The notes: generated by a model not told the origin, from the sequence alone. Counted from the stretch's first letter, positions 21,229-34,015 are shown. The stretch: 64,000 bases of DNA from Adiantum capillus-veneris (GCA_014529385.2 CM043957.1:82546881-82610880), one strand, 5' to 3'. Translations and numbers: made by a program.

Positions 21229-23304
21229 TCAGTCCACAGAGGGGAGTAAGCTTAAAGCTTTGCAAAAAGCTTCAAGCCTCTCACGAGACAATGCCTTTGT
21301 GAAAAGATCTGCAAGCTTGTCCTGTGTTTTCACAAAATCCAAGATGGTCTCTCCTACTAAGAGACTCTCCCTGACATAGTGGTAATGCACCTCAATGTGC
21401 TTTGTGTGAGCATGAAAAACTGGGTTCCTCGCAACTGCCAATGCACTCTGACTGTCAGTGTAGATAGTGTTAGCAGTGTCCTGTCCAACACCCAAATAAG
21501 CCATAAGGCGTCTGAGCCATACACACTCAACCATACCTGTGAAGACTGCCCTGTACTCAGCCTCACAACTCCAAGTGGCCACAGTAGGTTGCTTCTTGCT
21601 CAACCCTGATATACATGAACTGCCAAGCATGAAACAAAAACCACTTGTGGACACTCTCGTGTCAAAACAACCAGCCCAATCTGAGTCCAAAAAAGCATGT
21701 AAGTATGGCGGCAATGATCCCCCCTTGGGATAAAACAAGCCAAGATGTAAAGTGCCACTAAGGTAGCGGAAAATCCTCTTGATAGCCTGCCAATGCTTAG
21801 ACCCTGGGCTATGCATAAATCTGATGACCTCTGAGATTGCAAATTGAATATCCAGCCTCGTGTTGCATACGTAAATGAGGTAGCCAACAACAGTTTGATA
21901 AAGAGTGACATCAGCAGGATCACTAGCATCATGTAGACTCAATTTCAAACCTGTTTCCATGGGAGTGGCAATAGGTTTGCAATCCGCAAGTCCAAACTTA
22001 CATAGCAATGTGTCTATGTAACTTTTCTGACACAAGGCAATACCACCATCACACTGCTTAAATTGTATACCCAAGTAATGATGCAACAGCCCCAAATCTT
22101 TCATCTTGAAAGTAGCATTCAAATCAGCCTTAAATTCAGCAATATGTCTCTCATTTGGTCCAGTGATCAGCAGATCATCGACATAAAGACCCACAATGAG
22201 AAGTACATCACCCTCACGCTTTGCATACAATGTGCTTTTTGTTGGACTGTTATTACGAAAGCCTCGTTTGACCAAATGAGTGTTAGCTTTCTCATACCAA
22301 GCATGAGGAGATTGGTTCAACCCATACAAAGCCTTCTTACACCTGCACACTTTGTCCTCTTGTCCTTTTATGACAAAACCGCGAGGCTGCGTTACATAAA
22401 CTTCCTCAAATATGTCACCATTCAAGAAAGCAGTAACAATGTCTGATTGATGTACATCCCAATCAAAATGAGCTGCCAATGCACATAGAAAACGCACAGT
22501 AGTCATACGACAAGTGGGAGAAAAGGTCTCTTCATAATCTATGCCTTTTTGCTGTGCATATCCCTTTGCAACAAGTCGAGCCTTATGGCGATCGATCTCA
22601 CGAGCCGGCTCGCGTTTCAACTTGTAAACCCACTTCGTACTAATGGCCTTTTTGCCAGGAGGCAAATCACATAAAGTCCATGTGTCATTTTCTATAAGTG
22701 CATCATATTCTGATTGCATGGCAGCCATCCAATTTTTTGAATTCTGTGCTTCATCCAAAGACAGAGGTTCCTCAACATCATGTAAGCTAGACATGGGCAA
22801 AGCATAACAATCTGATGTATAAGATGCATAGTGAGAGCCTGAATGAGTATGACTAGACAAAGGTGCATCCAATTTACTGTCACGCAAAGTGTGCACCAGC
22901 CATTTTGGCATACCTCTAGCCTGTTCATTTTCAGCCTTGTCCTCATCAAGTTTATCATGTACATCTGCATCAGTAATAGGCTGATCTATAACATTTTCAA
23001 AAACCCCCATAGGTAGTACATTTGCCTCATTGGAACTTACACTCGTATTTCCACCACTGAAAAGAGGCAACAAAGTGTCATAAATGTCTCGTGAGCTTAC
23101 ATTACTGTCTCTACTATATGACAGCAAGGGTTGAACAGAATCTTCCACAAACACTACATCCCGTGAAACCAGAATACGTTTTGTTTGCGGATGATACAAC
23201 CTGTAACCTTTGCTTTCAGCACTATAACCAACAAAAATACATTTGACAGCCTTATATCCAATTTTTTGCGCTATGTTTGTGGCACCAAAGCATATGCCAA
23301 ACAA
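21229..23304 (-). pseudogene. copia G integrase tail, reverse transcriptase and RNase H (691 codons open)
   Basis: The longest well-preserved C1 pol segment. From N: integrase tail (KCIFVGYSAESKGYRLYHP), a linker, the RT domain (NSKNWMAAMQSEYDAL, RLVAKGYAQQKGIDYEETFSP, motif A-like HQSDIVTAFLNGD, LYGLNQSPHAWY and catalytic LYVDDLLITG), the post-RT region YLGIQF, then RNase H (DSDWAGCFDTRVSTSGF, EAEYRAV, TDSQSALAVARNP, TKHIEVHYHYVRE and KLADLFTKAL). All visible RT and RNase H catalytic residues are intact. It is broken upstream from the integrase core by a frameshift near 23270. Confidence 0.92.
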
Positions 23305-24115
23305 CCCAAAACACGCATGTACTCAATAGAGGGCTTTCTATCATGCCATGCTTCATATGGAGTAATAGACTGCAAAGCTTTCGTAGGACACCTGTTTAGT
23401 ACATAAGTGGCACACATGATGGCCTCAAGCCAAAAAGAATGCGGCAAAGCTTGACTTTTGACCATACATCATGCCATTTCTGTAAGTGACTTGTGTTTCC
23501 TCTCAGCAACACCATTTTGCTGAGGTGTATAAGGCACTGTACATTGGTGTTTTATCCCACAACTAGCCAGAAATGCATTGAATTCATGAGACATAACTCC
23601 CCCCTCGATCGGAACGGAGGGTTCCATAGTACATTTTGAGACATTTTCAGCCATAGCGAGAAATTGTTTGAAGCACATAAAAACTGCGGACTTTGCTTTA
23701 AGCAGAAATACCCATGCATGCCTGGAGTAATCATTAATGAAAGTCACGAAGTAAAGGTAATTGCCCAAGGATGGAGTTTGGGGCCCACAAATATCACTAT
23801 GCACAAGCTGCAACCTCCATGTGGCCCGAAGTGAACCATCCTTTGGAAACTTCGAACGCTGCATCTTACCCAAAATACAACCTTCACAAACATGTTTGAC
23901 AGGTGCTTCAAGAGGAGGCAAAGAAGAAACCATATTTGCAGAAAACTGGCAAAATTTAGATGACCAAAACGTGCATGCCAAAGTTTTACATCTAAAATAG
24001 CCCTTGAGTCGGCAACTGCATTTGCAAAATTTTGTCCACACTTGTCATACAAAGTGAGCTTATAGAGCCCACGGCACAAAAGGCAAGATGCAACAATTTC
24101 ATCACCAAAACTGAG
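23271..24115 (-). pseudogene. copia G integrase, left of the H insertion
   Basis: Frames 23271-23465, 23469-24041 and 23744-24310 together hold the GAG-pre-integrase (WHARFGHLNF), CEGCILGKMQRSKFPKDGS, HSDICGP, FINDYSRHAWVFLLKAKS, PYTPQQNGVAERKH and the PYEAWHDRKPSIEYMR tail. The region expected to give the second catalytic Asp (SDNGGE-like) instead reads EPSVPIEGGV. Coding stops at 24115, where H is inserted. Confidence 0.85.
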
Positions 24116-24309
24116 TGAAGGAGTACGAGCGGAAGTGTGACGCGAGAGAGAGAGTGCGAGAAGAAGAGCACGACGATATGGTGAACTCGCTCTACTGTAA
24201 TGTGTAGAGCATAGTGAGTTCTTATTAGGTTTTAACAAAAGAATATGTGTACATACCTGGCGGCCCGCCCACTTACCTGGGCGACCACATTGGGCTTTAT
24301 ACCCCAACA
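24116..24309 (-). repeat. 3' LTR of copia H (family C2)
   Basis: 194 bp, minus strand TGTTGGGGTATAAAGCC...GTACTCCTTCA. It follows the polypurine tract AAGTGGGAGGT (24310-24320). Confidence 0.96.
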
Positions 24310-24398
24310 ACCTCCCACTTAAAGTCCAATGTGGTACTTTAAGTGTGAGAGAAGCTACTATACAAGCTAATATACAAGAGATGTAGAGAAGTGATGTA

Positions 24399-25568
24399 CT
24401 ACCCTACACCTAACTGCTTGCGAAAATGCGCAAAGCTCTCTGAGGGAAGTCCTTTTGTAAGTAGATCAGCAGGATTTTCTGTGGTGTGAACTTTGACAAG
24501 CTGAAGTTGCTTATCCTCGAGCATTTCCCTGATGAAATGATACTTCACATCCACATGCTTTGTCTTTGAGTGATAAACTGGATTGCGAGCCAATTGTATA
24601 GCACTTTGACTATCACAATATAACACATGCATCTCTTCTTTGATTCCCAAATCTGTTACTAGTCGATTAAGCCAAATTGATTCTTTGCATGCCTCTGATG
24701 TTGCAACATATTCAGCCTCTGTAGTAGACTGAGTAACACAATCTTGTAATCTAGAACGCCATGATACTGCTCCACCAGCCAATGTAAAGACATACCTTGA
24801 CGTAGACCTTCGATTGTCTAAGTCACTTGCATAATCTGAGTCTGTAAAACCCTTTACACTTTGCTCCTGACTCCCATAGCATATACCCATACTCTTTGTA
24901 GCTTTCAGGTATCTCAATATTCCTTTCACTGCCTCCCAATGTTTCTTGCCTGGGTTTGACATGTATCGACTTACTACTCCCACTGCAAATGCAATGTCTG
25001 GGTGAGTAGCAATCATTGCATACATCAAACTACCCACTGCAGACGCATATGGAATCTTATCCATTTCAGCCTGTTCTTCCTCAGACACAGGACAATCTTG
25101 TTTGCTAAGTTTCACATATGGTGGCAATGGAACACTCAATGCCTTTCCCTTCTCCATATTGAAACATTGCAAAACCTTGTCAATATACTCTGTTTGAGAT
25201 AACCAAATAAACTTCTTTGATCTGTCTCTCTCAATGCGCATACCAAGTATATGACTTGCCTCACCCATGTCTTTCATGTCAAACGATTTTCCCATCTTTG
25301 ACTTCAAAGCTGAAATTTCTTCCAAGTGCTTGCCAGCAATCAACATGTCATCCACATACAAAATAAGGATCAGCCAACTACCATCCTTAGCCTTCTTTGT
25401 ATATAGACAGTGATCGAACTCACTACGTTTGTAGCCTTGAGAAAGCATAAACTTGTGGAATTTATGGTACCATGCCCTCGGTGATTGTTTTAAGCCATAA
25501 AGACTCTTTAACAACTGGCATACCCAATCTTCCTTGCCTTTCTCAACAAACCCTTCGGGCTGCTGCAT
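24399..25568 (-). pseudogene. copia H reverse transcriptase (part) and RNase H
   Basis: Starts after the TAA at 25575-25577, which replaces a Glu codon of H2. Contains SLYGLKQSPRAWYHKF, catalytic LYVDDMLIAG, YLGMRIERD-type post-RT sequence, PYASAVGSLMYAM, then RNase H (TDSDYASDLDNRRSTSRYVF, STTEAEYVATSEACKE, YCDSQSAIQLARNP and NPADLLTKGLP). Three RNase H-region residues differ from H2 (for example TSRYVF against TSGYVF). The C-terminus and stop match H2 exactly. Confidence 0.93.
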
Positions 25569-25577
25569 GTAAATTTA

Positions 25578-26558
25578 CACATCTAAATCACCATGCAAGA
25601 ACGCCGTCTTGACATCCATTTGGTGCAACACCAAATCTAATATGGCAACCAATTCAAGAAATCATCTCAATGTAGTCATCTTGACCACCGGAGAGAAGAC
25701 TTCATCAAAGTCAATGCCTTGTTCTTGCTTAAAGCCCTTGGCAACAAGCCTTGCTTTGTATTTTGGCTGACTATCATGAGTGGTGATCTTATACCTGTAA
25801 ACCCATTTACAAGGTAGAGTCTTTTTGCCCTGTGGTAATTTAACTCGCTTCCATGTCTGGTTTTTATGCAGAGGTGTCATCTCTGACTGCATGGCCAATT
25901 GCCAATTCCCGGAGTCCTTCATTTGCACTGCTTCCTTGTAACATGAAGGCTCATTGCAATCAGTCAACATGACATAGTTCATAGATGGAACAAACCTATC
26001 AGGAGGTCGCGTGACACGTCCAGATCTATCCACAATAGGTGGCTCAGGCTCAGCCACAACCTGTGGTTGCAATCTATTCTGTCCTTGCTCCTGTTGAGCC
26101 CTGACATTTTGTCTTGCACGTGCAGGTCCATCTTCTTGGAAGACAACTCTTCTAATCTCCTCAACCCTCTCTGGTTTAGAATGATATTTGGATTCATTAA
26201 AGTGAACATCATTGCTGCGGACAACCTTTCTGGATTCGGGATCCCAAAGTCTGTACCCCATTTCACCCGAATTACCATAGCCTAGAAAGATGCACTTTCT
26301 ACTCTTTGGCTCAAGTTTGTTCCTAAATTCCTTTGGAACGTGAGTATATGCCTCACAGCCAAAGACTCTGAGATGCTTGTATGAGGGCATTTTGCCTGAC
26401 CATACCATCTCTGGCACTGAATCCTTTTGCAAAACCTTGCTAGGAGATCTATTTACAAGATGAACAGCTGTTGATACAGCTTCAGCCCAAAACCCATTTG
26501 GCAGCTGTGCATTAGACAACATACTTCTGACCTTCTCTTGTATGGTCCTATTCATCCT
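25578..26558 (-). pseudogene. copia H integrase C-terminal part and RT N-terminal part
   Basis: Open from an internal Met after the TAG at 26559. Holds [45 protein letters not shown], a Pro/Gln-rich linker and the RT entry ([46 protein letters not shown]). It ends at a TGA (25662-25664) where H2 reads Phe. Confidence 0.93.
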
Positions 26559-28394
26559 CTAAGCAACACGATTTTGAGGAGGATTGTAAGGAGCAGTAAG
26601 TTCACGTTTTATACCTTTTGACTCACAAAAGTCCTGAAAGGCCTTTGAAACATACTCTCCACCATTGTTAGTGCGTAAGCATTTAAGCGTCTTGCCACTC
26701 TGATTCTCCACAAGTGTCACAAACGTTTTGAAAACACTAAACGCTTCATCCTTGTGCTTGAGAAAGTAAACCCATACTTTCCTCGAGTAATCATCTATAA
26801 ATGTCATAAAGTAAGAAGCTCCCCCTAGAGATAGGTTAGGCATAGGTCCACACAAATCACTATGAACAAGTGCCAGTTGTGTATCTCTTCTACTGCTTCT
26901 ATGCTTATGTGGCTGCTGTGTTTGCTTACCATACAGACAATGTTCACAGAATTCAAAATCATTAAATGAAAAGCAAGGCAAATAACCAGAACGAGACAAG
27001 ATTTCCATTCCCTTCTTGGACATATGTCCTAACCGTCTATGCCACAAAGAAACGTTCGGCTGCTCGGTTACATTGATTACATTTTTAGAGACATTTGATA
27101 CATAAATCATGTAAAGTCCTCCAGACTTTACTCCATGTGCTACTGTCATAGAACCCTTGGATATCTTCCACATGTTCTGTCCAAAAGTGGTGACGTAGCC
27201 AGCATCATCAAGTAAACCTGTGCTGATCAAGCTCTTTGTAATTGCGAGAACATGTCTCACATTCTTCAGCGTGAAAGAAGAGCCATTCTGAAACTTCAAT
27301 TGAACATCTCCAACACCTAAGATCTCACATGTCTGCCCATTGCCTAGCCGAACATGATCTTTAGTGGTCACATAAGAGGTAAACCACTCCTTGTTTGGAG
27401 ACACATGAAGTGATGCCCCTGAGTCTATAATCCAGTCACTCATTGCATTTCCATCAGATGCTATAAGAAGAGCTGAGTCCATTGTATTCTTCAAGAAGTA
27501 GATGTCTCCTGACACTAGACTGTCATCCTCTGCAACAGTGTTTGTCACATTTATTTCTTGAATTTTCACTGAGGACTTGTTCTTCTCACCATGGTCTTCA
27601 GCTTTCTCTTTGCCTTTTTCTGCTTTCCATTCTTTCCAGTCTCTTTTCATGTGACCCTTCTTGCCACAATGGTAGCATTCTATGTCACTCTTGCCTTTAG
27701 CACTGCGGGACTTGCTACGAGACTGATTCCTCTTTCCACCTTTGTACTTTTCTTTGGTCCTTTCCCTGACAACTAAGGCTTTTCCTTTGCCTTTGTCCAT
27801 TGTCTTTCTATTGGTTTCTTCAGTAAGCAGACTTCCTTCTACACCTGCTATGTTCAAACCATCTGGAGGTGCACAATTACTCAAAGCTGTGTGAAAAGTG
27901 TCCCAACTTTCCGGCAATGTGATCAACAGGAACATAGCTCTAACAGGTTCATCAAACTTGACACCTTGAGCTGACAACTGACTATAGATTGTGTTGAATT
28001 CATTCAGATGATTGGACATAGGTGTCCCTTCTTTCATCTTCAAGTCAACAAGCTTCTTAAGCCAGTATACCTGTGAAGCTGCACTCTGCTTCTCATAAAG
28101 ATCACTCAGCTTTAACCATGCTTGATAAGCCGACATCTCGTCTGCTACATTGAAGTAAACGCTTTCTGCCAAAGTCAGCATAATGGTAGAAAGTGCCAAT
28201 TCATCCATTTTGCTCCATTCATCTTCGTCCATATCTTCTGGTTTTATCCCTTTGAGCTTTATAGGTTTTATCTGCTTCTTTTGTACCAACACGTGCCAAA
28301 TCTGCTTCTTCCACAATGGGAAATTGGTTCCATCCAGCTTCTTGATATTGTAAAGAGCAGTGTCCTGTGATCCACAGCCATAGCTACGCTTCAC
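26559..28394 (-). pseudogene. copia H gag, protease and integrase core
   Basis: 611 codons. Gag (UBN2-type, residues about 20-170: KLDGTNFPLWKKQIWHV, YEKQSAASQVYWLKKL, LITLPESWDTF), a basic linker, then a zinc knuckle CYHCGKKGHMKRDW whose final Cys is Trp. The protease is at DWIIDSGASLHVSP. GAG-pre-integrase follows (LWHRRLGHMSKKGMEIL), then integrase with HSDLCGPM, FIDDYSRKVWVYFLKH and TNNGGEY, where the catalytic Asp is Asn (H2 has TDNGGEY). The frame ends at a TAG just after PPQNRVA. There is no in-frame ATG at the gag start; the frame opens at GTG. Confidence 0.92.
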
Positions 28395-29443
28395 AATAGT
28401 TTACTTTCCTGGGAAAAATTCGGCAGAGTTTCCCCTGTAAACTGACCTCTGAACCAATATCAACCTGTCAAATGAACCAAGAAAGCTTCAGATTCTGCAT
28501 AAATTTTGGCAGAGTCTTCTTTGTAAAATGGCTCTGGTGTACTCAAAAAACAAACCAAAAAACAGCTCAAAAAACACTGTCTCTTTGACACTGTAAGCTA
28601 CGGGTAAACCTGTCCTGCACCTGTACTGTCTCTCACTGTCCTGTCACTGTCCTTAAGCATAGACTGTGACAATGCCTCAACGGCAGTAAAGCAAAGATGC
28701 AATCCCAACTGTCTAACTCACAGTTAATACATCCTAGCTGCCTGTCTAAGGGTGCTCGAGGGATCGCTCCAAGACCTGTATCACCTAAAGGATCTCAACA
28801 TTCGAGAATCCCCCAGCTCAATAAAACCTCACTCGACCCTCAACAAAGGTTGCAGTAAATCTGACAGTACATAGACTTCCCACAAAGTCATACATCCACA
28901 AATTTTCCACTATATGCTGTAACCGCTGCGGCAGTTGTTTGCTGCGTGACTCACAGCCAGCAAACCCTCAACAGACATACATCGTCTCTGACAATACATC
29001 CCATGTGGAAGTACCTGCAATGTCAGGATGAAATCTGGAATATGAAGCAACAAACACAAGCTACCTGATGAACTAGTGGATGTCGCCTACAGTCTGTGTG
29101 TAGATGCGCCCGTGTTGTATGTGACACGCCTCCAAGAACTGTGAGCCGTCCTTCGATGTGTAGACAGCCACAAATCAACACTCTGGGAGTGTCGATATCC
29201 TTAGCACCTGCAGTCGTAGGCAGAAAACCCCAAATTTGCAGAGTCGGATCTGCACCCGATCTGCACCCGTCGAGACCACGTAGTCGAAAATGGCCTGTGC
29301 AGACCTCAGAATGAAATTTTGACAACACCGAGTCCTTTGGGCATCCCACGAGATTTGGGGCCGTGTCTTCGCCTGTCGAATTTCACTCCAATCTGAGTTG
29401 GTGACTCTAGCCTCCTGCAGTGCTGCCCCGAGCCTCGATCTGA
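28395..29443 (-). other. 1.05-kb 5' leader of copia H with a short open frame
   Basis: Untranslated leader between PBS and gag, homologous to 44340-45430 in H2. It contains a 108-codon frame (29023-29349) whose last 65 residues align with a frame in H2 (44438-44791) with six differences. The function is unknown; it could be a leader ORF or chance. Confidence 0.6.
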
Positions 29444-29455
29444 GCTCTGATACCA
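29444..29455 (-). other. primer binding site of copia H
   Basis: Minus strand TGGTATCAGAGC, a perfect match to the plant initiator-Met PBS, two bases from the LTR. Confidence 0.95.
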
Positions 29456-29457
29456 GT

Positions 29458-29649
29458 TGAAGGAGTACGAGCGGAAGTGCGATGCGAGAGAGAGTGCGAG
29501 AAGAAGAGCACGATGATATGGTGAACTCGCTCTACTGTAATGTGTAGAGCATAGTGAGTTCTTATTAGGTTTTTACAAAAGAATATGTGTACATACCTGG
29601 CGGCCCGCCCACTTACCTGGGCGACCACATTGGGCTTTATACCCCAACA
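29458..29649 (-). repeat. 5' LTR of copia H
   Basis: 192 bp, about 98% identical to 24116-24309. Confidence 0.96.
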
Positions 29650-31097
29650 CTGAGATCATGAACTGTACATCTGTCATCCACAAATTTGACTACAAGTCCA
29701 AGTCTAGCAAGTGCGGATACAAACAAGAGATTCTTCTTGATCCCAGGTACATAAAGTGCATCAACAAGTGTGAAGGAACTGCCATTTGTAGCAGTAAGCA
29801 CAATCTTTCCAACTCCCTGAACCGGATAAGAGGCATTGTTGGCACAAGTGACTGAATTCCCATGAGGGACAGACTCGAGAGAGGTGAATAATTCACGATG
29901 TGAGGTAATGTGCTTTGTAGCACCACTATCGAAATACCACACATGTGAATCTGTAGCAACCGACAAGCATGCATCATGGACAACAGGATTGTAAGTGCAC
30001 TTTGTGTTAAAAGCCCATTCTGCATCAACATTAGCATTACAGTCTCCTTTCACAGAAGACTCAACAATGGCTGCATTTGTAGTGGAACCAGCATTTGCAG
30101 TGGAACCACCCTCTTTCTTCTTAGTCTCTTTGGCCTTCAACTTAGGACACGACTTGATCAAGTGATCATTAGATTTACAATAATGGCAACGCATCTCCTT
30201 TTTGCCCTTATCACCAGAATTGCCAGACGAAGTGCTGCCAGCAGAAGCATTGGGAACAGAAGTTTTGCCACTCGCAGAAGAACTATAAGAAGTGGCTGCA
30301 TTGCTGTTACCACCGTATCTTTGAGAAGCAATAAAAGCCTGTTCAACTGCACGCTATCTAGTCCTGTTTTTTCTAGAAAGTAACTCTTGCAACAGCAATG
30401 TGTATAATGCATGAAACTTGACAACTTCTGGATTTCCTTGGGTCATAAGTCTCCAAGTACTAGCAAAAGTCTGGTAAGAATCTGGTAAGACATCAAGAAC
30501 AGTTTGCACAAGGGAATTTTCTGAAATGACTTCACCTGCAGAAATAAGTTGCTCATTGATATCCTTGACACTAGGAAGGAAAGTGTCCATATCATCTTCC
30601 TCATGCATAATCTTCGACTCCAACTCTTTACCCAGCAAAGAAATTTTAGCCTCATTGCGACTTGCATAAAGACCAGTCAAAATATCCCAAGCTTGTTTCG
30701 TAGATTTTGCTAAACGGATGTGAGGATCAATGGTGCGCTTGACAGACAACGCAATCACTGCATGAGCCTGCGCATCCTTTACATCCCAACGAGCGTGTTC
30801 TATCGTAGGTAAAACAACTCTAATAGCAGCAATCCTTGCAGCAAGACCTGCAACATCCTCAACATCGCCTGCATCCTCAGAACCAGGACGTACATCAATG
30901 CCCTACACAATATCCCAGACGCCCTTTGACACAAGAACATGTTGCATCATGTAAGCCCACATAGGGTAATTGTCCCCATCCAACCTGTCCTCAGCAGCAA
31001 ACATCTTGAACACATCTGTCTTGTTGTTAGCCATGGTAAATGCTGCACCTGATGTGAAAATTGCCCTAAAAGAGGAGAAACAAAGCGGGAACAACAC
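29650..31097 (-). pseudogene. copia G gag, zinc knuckle and protease (right of the H insertion)
   Basis: 31035-30903 begins the Gag (MANNKTDVFKMFAAEDRLDGDNYPMW...) and stops at a TAG where the family has Gln (VQGIDV). 30354-30758 continues it (EEDDMDTFLPSVKDINEQL, LPDSYQTFASTWRLM) and ends at another TAG before RAVEQ. 29637-30194 has an intact CCHC knuckle (CHYCKSNDHLIKSC), then PKLKAKETKKKE and the protease WYFDSGATKHITSH. Coding ends at the H target site. Confidence 0.88.
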
Positions 31098-31396
31098 GTG
31101 CTATATAGCACAAACCGTAGAAGACTATAAGGCACATGTTATGCAGAAAATGGCACTGACAAAAATTCTGCACAAAATGACAAAATTGCCTTTGCAGACC
31201 TGCCTATAGTGGAAACGAAAGCCGAAATTATCCTGAATCAAAAATCTGAGCAGACCATGCTCTACGAGCTCACCCGAAATATTTGTCGACCTACGAACGC
31301 TCACCAAACCTCACTGTAATCGAAGAAAGTGTGCAGGCGTGTGCTGGAGCAGCTGGCGACTAAGCCCGGGAGGACGTAACCTGTTCTGATACCAAT

Positions 31397-31623
31397 TGTT
31401 GGAATTAGGGTTGCAGAGAAACGCACCCAGCTTGGAGAAGACGAAGGAAGCTCACAACACACCATAGAGTGTGTGTTACTTATTGTGCAATGGAAAGATC
31501 GATAGTTCTAGAGTGATGGGCGTATATACAATGCTTGGGGGGAAAAACCTCCTAAAGAGGGAAAAAATGCCCTAGCGGTCCTAGTGTGTTCACACGCATC
31601 ATTACTACATGTATATGGTAACA
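31397..31623 (-). repeat. 5' LTR of copia G
   Basis: 227-bp C1 LTR, TGTTACCATATACATG to CCTAATTCCAACA on the minus strand, flanked on the right by ACTCA. Confidence 0.95.
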
Positions 31624-32137
31624 ACTCAGGCTAAGCAAAAGAAAGTTGCTAATCGTCAACGTCGTGAACTTGTATTTTCACTTGGTGATTGGGTGCTTTT
31701 GCGCTTTGAAAAGGCCAGGTTAAGGAAAAGGAAAGGCAAAGAACGTTTGTTTCCTAAGCTCAGTATGTGATATTATGGTCCTTTTCAGATTTTAGAAAAA
31801 TATCAGCGATGTAGCTTACAGGCTAAAGCTACCAGAAGGTTGGAAAACACATAATGCTTTTCATGTCAGCCTTCTAAGACCCTTTGTTGGTAATGTGCCA
31901 AAGAATATGCATGATGAGGAACAACACGAATTTGAAGAATTGGATGAGATCTTTATTCCTGAAGAGATATTGGCACATAAGGAAAGGAAGGTTAGAGGAA
32001 AGGTTGCAAGATGCTATTTGGTGAAGTTCAAAAACTATCTATCTTTGGATGCCAAATGGATGGAAGAGTTTGGATTGGTTGATTTACCTCAGCTGTTGCA
32101 ACTATACTTGAAGCCTTTTAGATGGAACCCACAGTGA
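31624..32137 (+). pseudogene. gypsy element F integrase tail and chromodomain, right part
   Basis: Resumes the F reading at the ACTCA duplicate: QAKQKKVANRQRRELVF, GDWVLLRFEKARLRKRKGK, a stop, YYGPFQIL, a frameshift, then 31895-32137 with EELDEIFIPEEILAHKERKVRGK, YLVKFKNYLSLDAKWMEEF. That last segment is the chromodomain-like C-terminus shared with D and J. No clear PPT or LTR start follows. Confidence 0.85.
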
Positions 32138-33975
32138 CTTGATTTAGCCCCATGGAGCAAGGTAAGAGCATGGTCCATGATGCTCAAAAGAGTAGTTAAG
32201 CAATTGTATTTACTCTTTACATACAGAATTTGGCTAGAGAAGTTTGTGCTTGAGAGTACACTAGAAGACTTCTATGCTTGATATATGTGTCGTAGCCAGG
32301 TTGGTGGGATTGTTTAATCATCCAACGCTACATTTCCAGAAGCATGTATATCTTGGATTGATATCAAGAGATACTGCATATATAATTGGCATGCAAGCGA
32401 AGCCGCTTACAGTATTTCAAGGGTGGGGTGTGTCACCAGGAGGTGTATTTTTCCCGTTGCCTTTCGTAAATAAGTACTAGTTATTTTTAGTTATTGAATC
32501 CTTGAAAAGGTGCAAGTGGACATTGCATGGCCAATATATGAAACGGCTGCGGCTGAATAGGTTTCCTGCATCGGGAGTCTAGGTCCGTCAGTCTGGGACT
32601 GGTTGGGCCAGTTAGCACTGAATTCTGATGAGTATGGAAGCCTGTGCGCGTTGAACGAAATTTGGGCCACTTGGAAAGTCACTTACAACTTTATAAGTGA
32701 GTGGGAACTAGGGAATTAACTCAAAGGGGCAAACTGGACACTTGGCAGTACCAGAGCAACCTACAACTCTCATCCCAAGAGGGGGCGCCCATTTTTGAGT
32801 CGAGGCTGGGTTTTTGCTCATTAAGTGACATACAGTGTGTGTGTGAGTAGTGGGTGCTGGTCTACAGCTTTAATGGAAATCTTGCCTTCTCCTCTGTCTC
32901 ATGTAGCGCGATGATTTTCTCTCGTGCATCTCTCTCTCCCCTTTGGCACATACGGCAATTCCCCACTAGTTGGGCTACTTAGATAAATATGTATAGTTCT
33001 GGGGGTTTATGTGTGTTTGCCAAGGCAAGAGCCTTCTGAACAGGAACCGGATTAGCTAATTGCTAATCCCCCACAGGTACACAAAGTTCCATCGCGAAAG
33101 ATTGCGAGTTTGGAGAGTTTTCTCATGTGAAAACTCAGCCAATTCACAAGGGAATTGTCCCATTGAGTGCGGGAGTCCTTGGAACACGTGTAGGTGTGGT
33201 CGCTCTGTAAAAACGATCCGAAACAGGGAATTAGAGCTTGCTGTGTTTTTTTGCAGGTTTAGGGTTTTGCACCTAAACTGCAAGGAAACACCAGGGGAAC
33301 CTCGTGAGAGCCTTAGGATGCGCGTACAGGCTTTTGGGCACCCGGCAGTGAAAAATAGAGAATTACAACACGCTGAATTTCTATGACAGCTAAGCAAAAA
33401 TGTTCCAAATAGCGAGGAAATCCGTCTAAGACAAGTAATATTGACCTACAGGGGTTCTTGCACCATCATGCTGCCAAAATCAGGTCGGAAACCTACATTT
33501 TCAGCCCTTGCCAGGTTTGAACAGCTTTGTGAAAGCTTGTACTAAGTGGTCAGACCGTCTACCTTAAATTGAATAAAGAAATACCGAAAGGGGCGCCAGT
33601 CTTTGGGGTATATAGGGTGTCGGTCTCGTGTACGTAGTGACATTCTAATCGTTGGATGCATCTGTGTTCTCTTTCCTTGTCAGTGCTTTGTGTAAAGCTA
33701 ATAGGTAATTGAAATAGTACCGCCCTCTATGTTGTACATGCCTGTTATAGTAGCAACCTGTACGGAATTCCGTGTTTTGTGCTGGCTAATTTTACTGGCA
33801 AATTTTGAGCCAGTTGCTTTTGAGGGATTGTTGCTTTTGACTTTGAAGCTTTTGGGGCTCTACCTTTAGCACCCCATGTAATCTTTATAAGTGACCCAAG
33901 GGGGCTCACTTCTCAAAGGGGGGCTCCAGTCTTTGGGGCCAATACCTCTGGGCACGAAACTACGTCGGGCCGTGT

Positions 33976-33978
<3 letters not shown>

Positions 33979-34011
<33 letters not shown>
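33979..34011. repeat. (CT)n microsatellite
   Basis: About 16 CT units after GTGTCGA. Confidence 0.97.

Positions 34012-34015
<4 letters not shown>

Larger units (their letters stand above)
24116..29649 (-). mobile_element. Ty1/copia element H (family C2), complete and young, nested in G
   Basis: 5,534-bp element with 194- and 192-bp LTRs differing by four substitutions and one 2-bp indel. It has a perfect tRNA-iMet PBS, a PPT and a perfect target duplication, CTGAG (24111-24115 and 29650-29654), within the protease-integrase region of G. Its pol is interrupted by three stops (26559-26561 TAG, 25662-25664 TGA, 25575-25577 TAA). A second copy, H2, lies at 44134-49701 in the opposite orientation. 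Confidence 0.97.
20927..31623 (-). mobile_element. Ty1/copia element G (family C1), complete, nested in F and hosting H
   Basis: Both LTRs (20927-21153 and 31397-31623), a PBS (TGGTATCAGAAC on the minus strand, 31383-31394) and all copia domains are present. The element is bounded by a perfect 5-bp target duplication, ACTCA (20922-20926 and 31624-31628). Removing the inserted H (5,534 bp plus one 5-bp TSD) leaves about 5.16 kb, a normal copia length. The LTRs differ at about 20 positions, making G clearly older than H. Frameshifts, stops and a damaged integrase make it defective. Confidence 0.96.
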
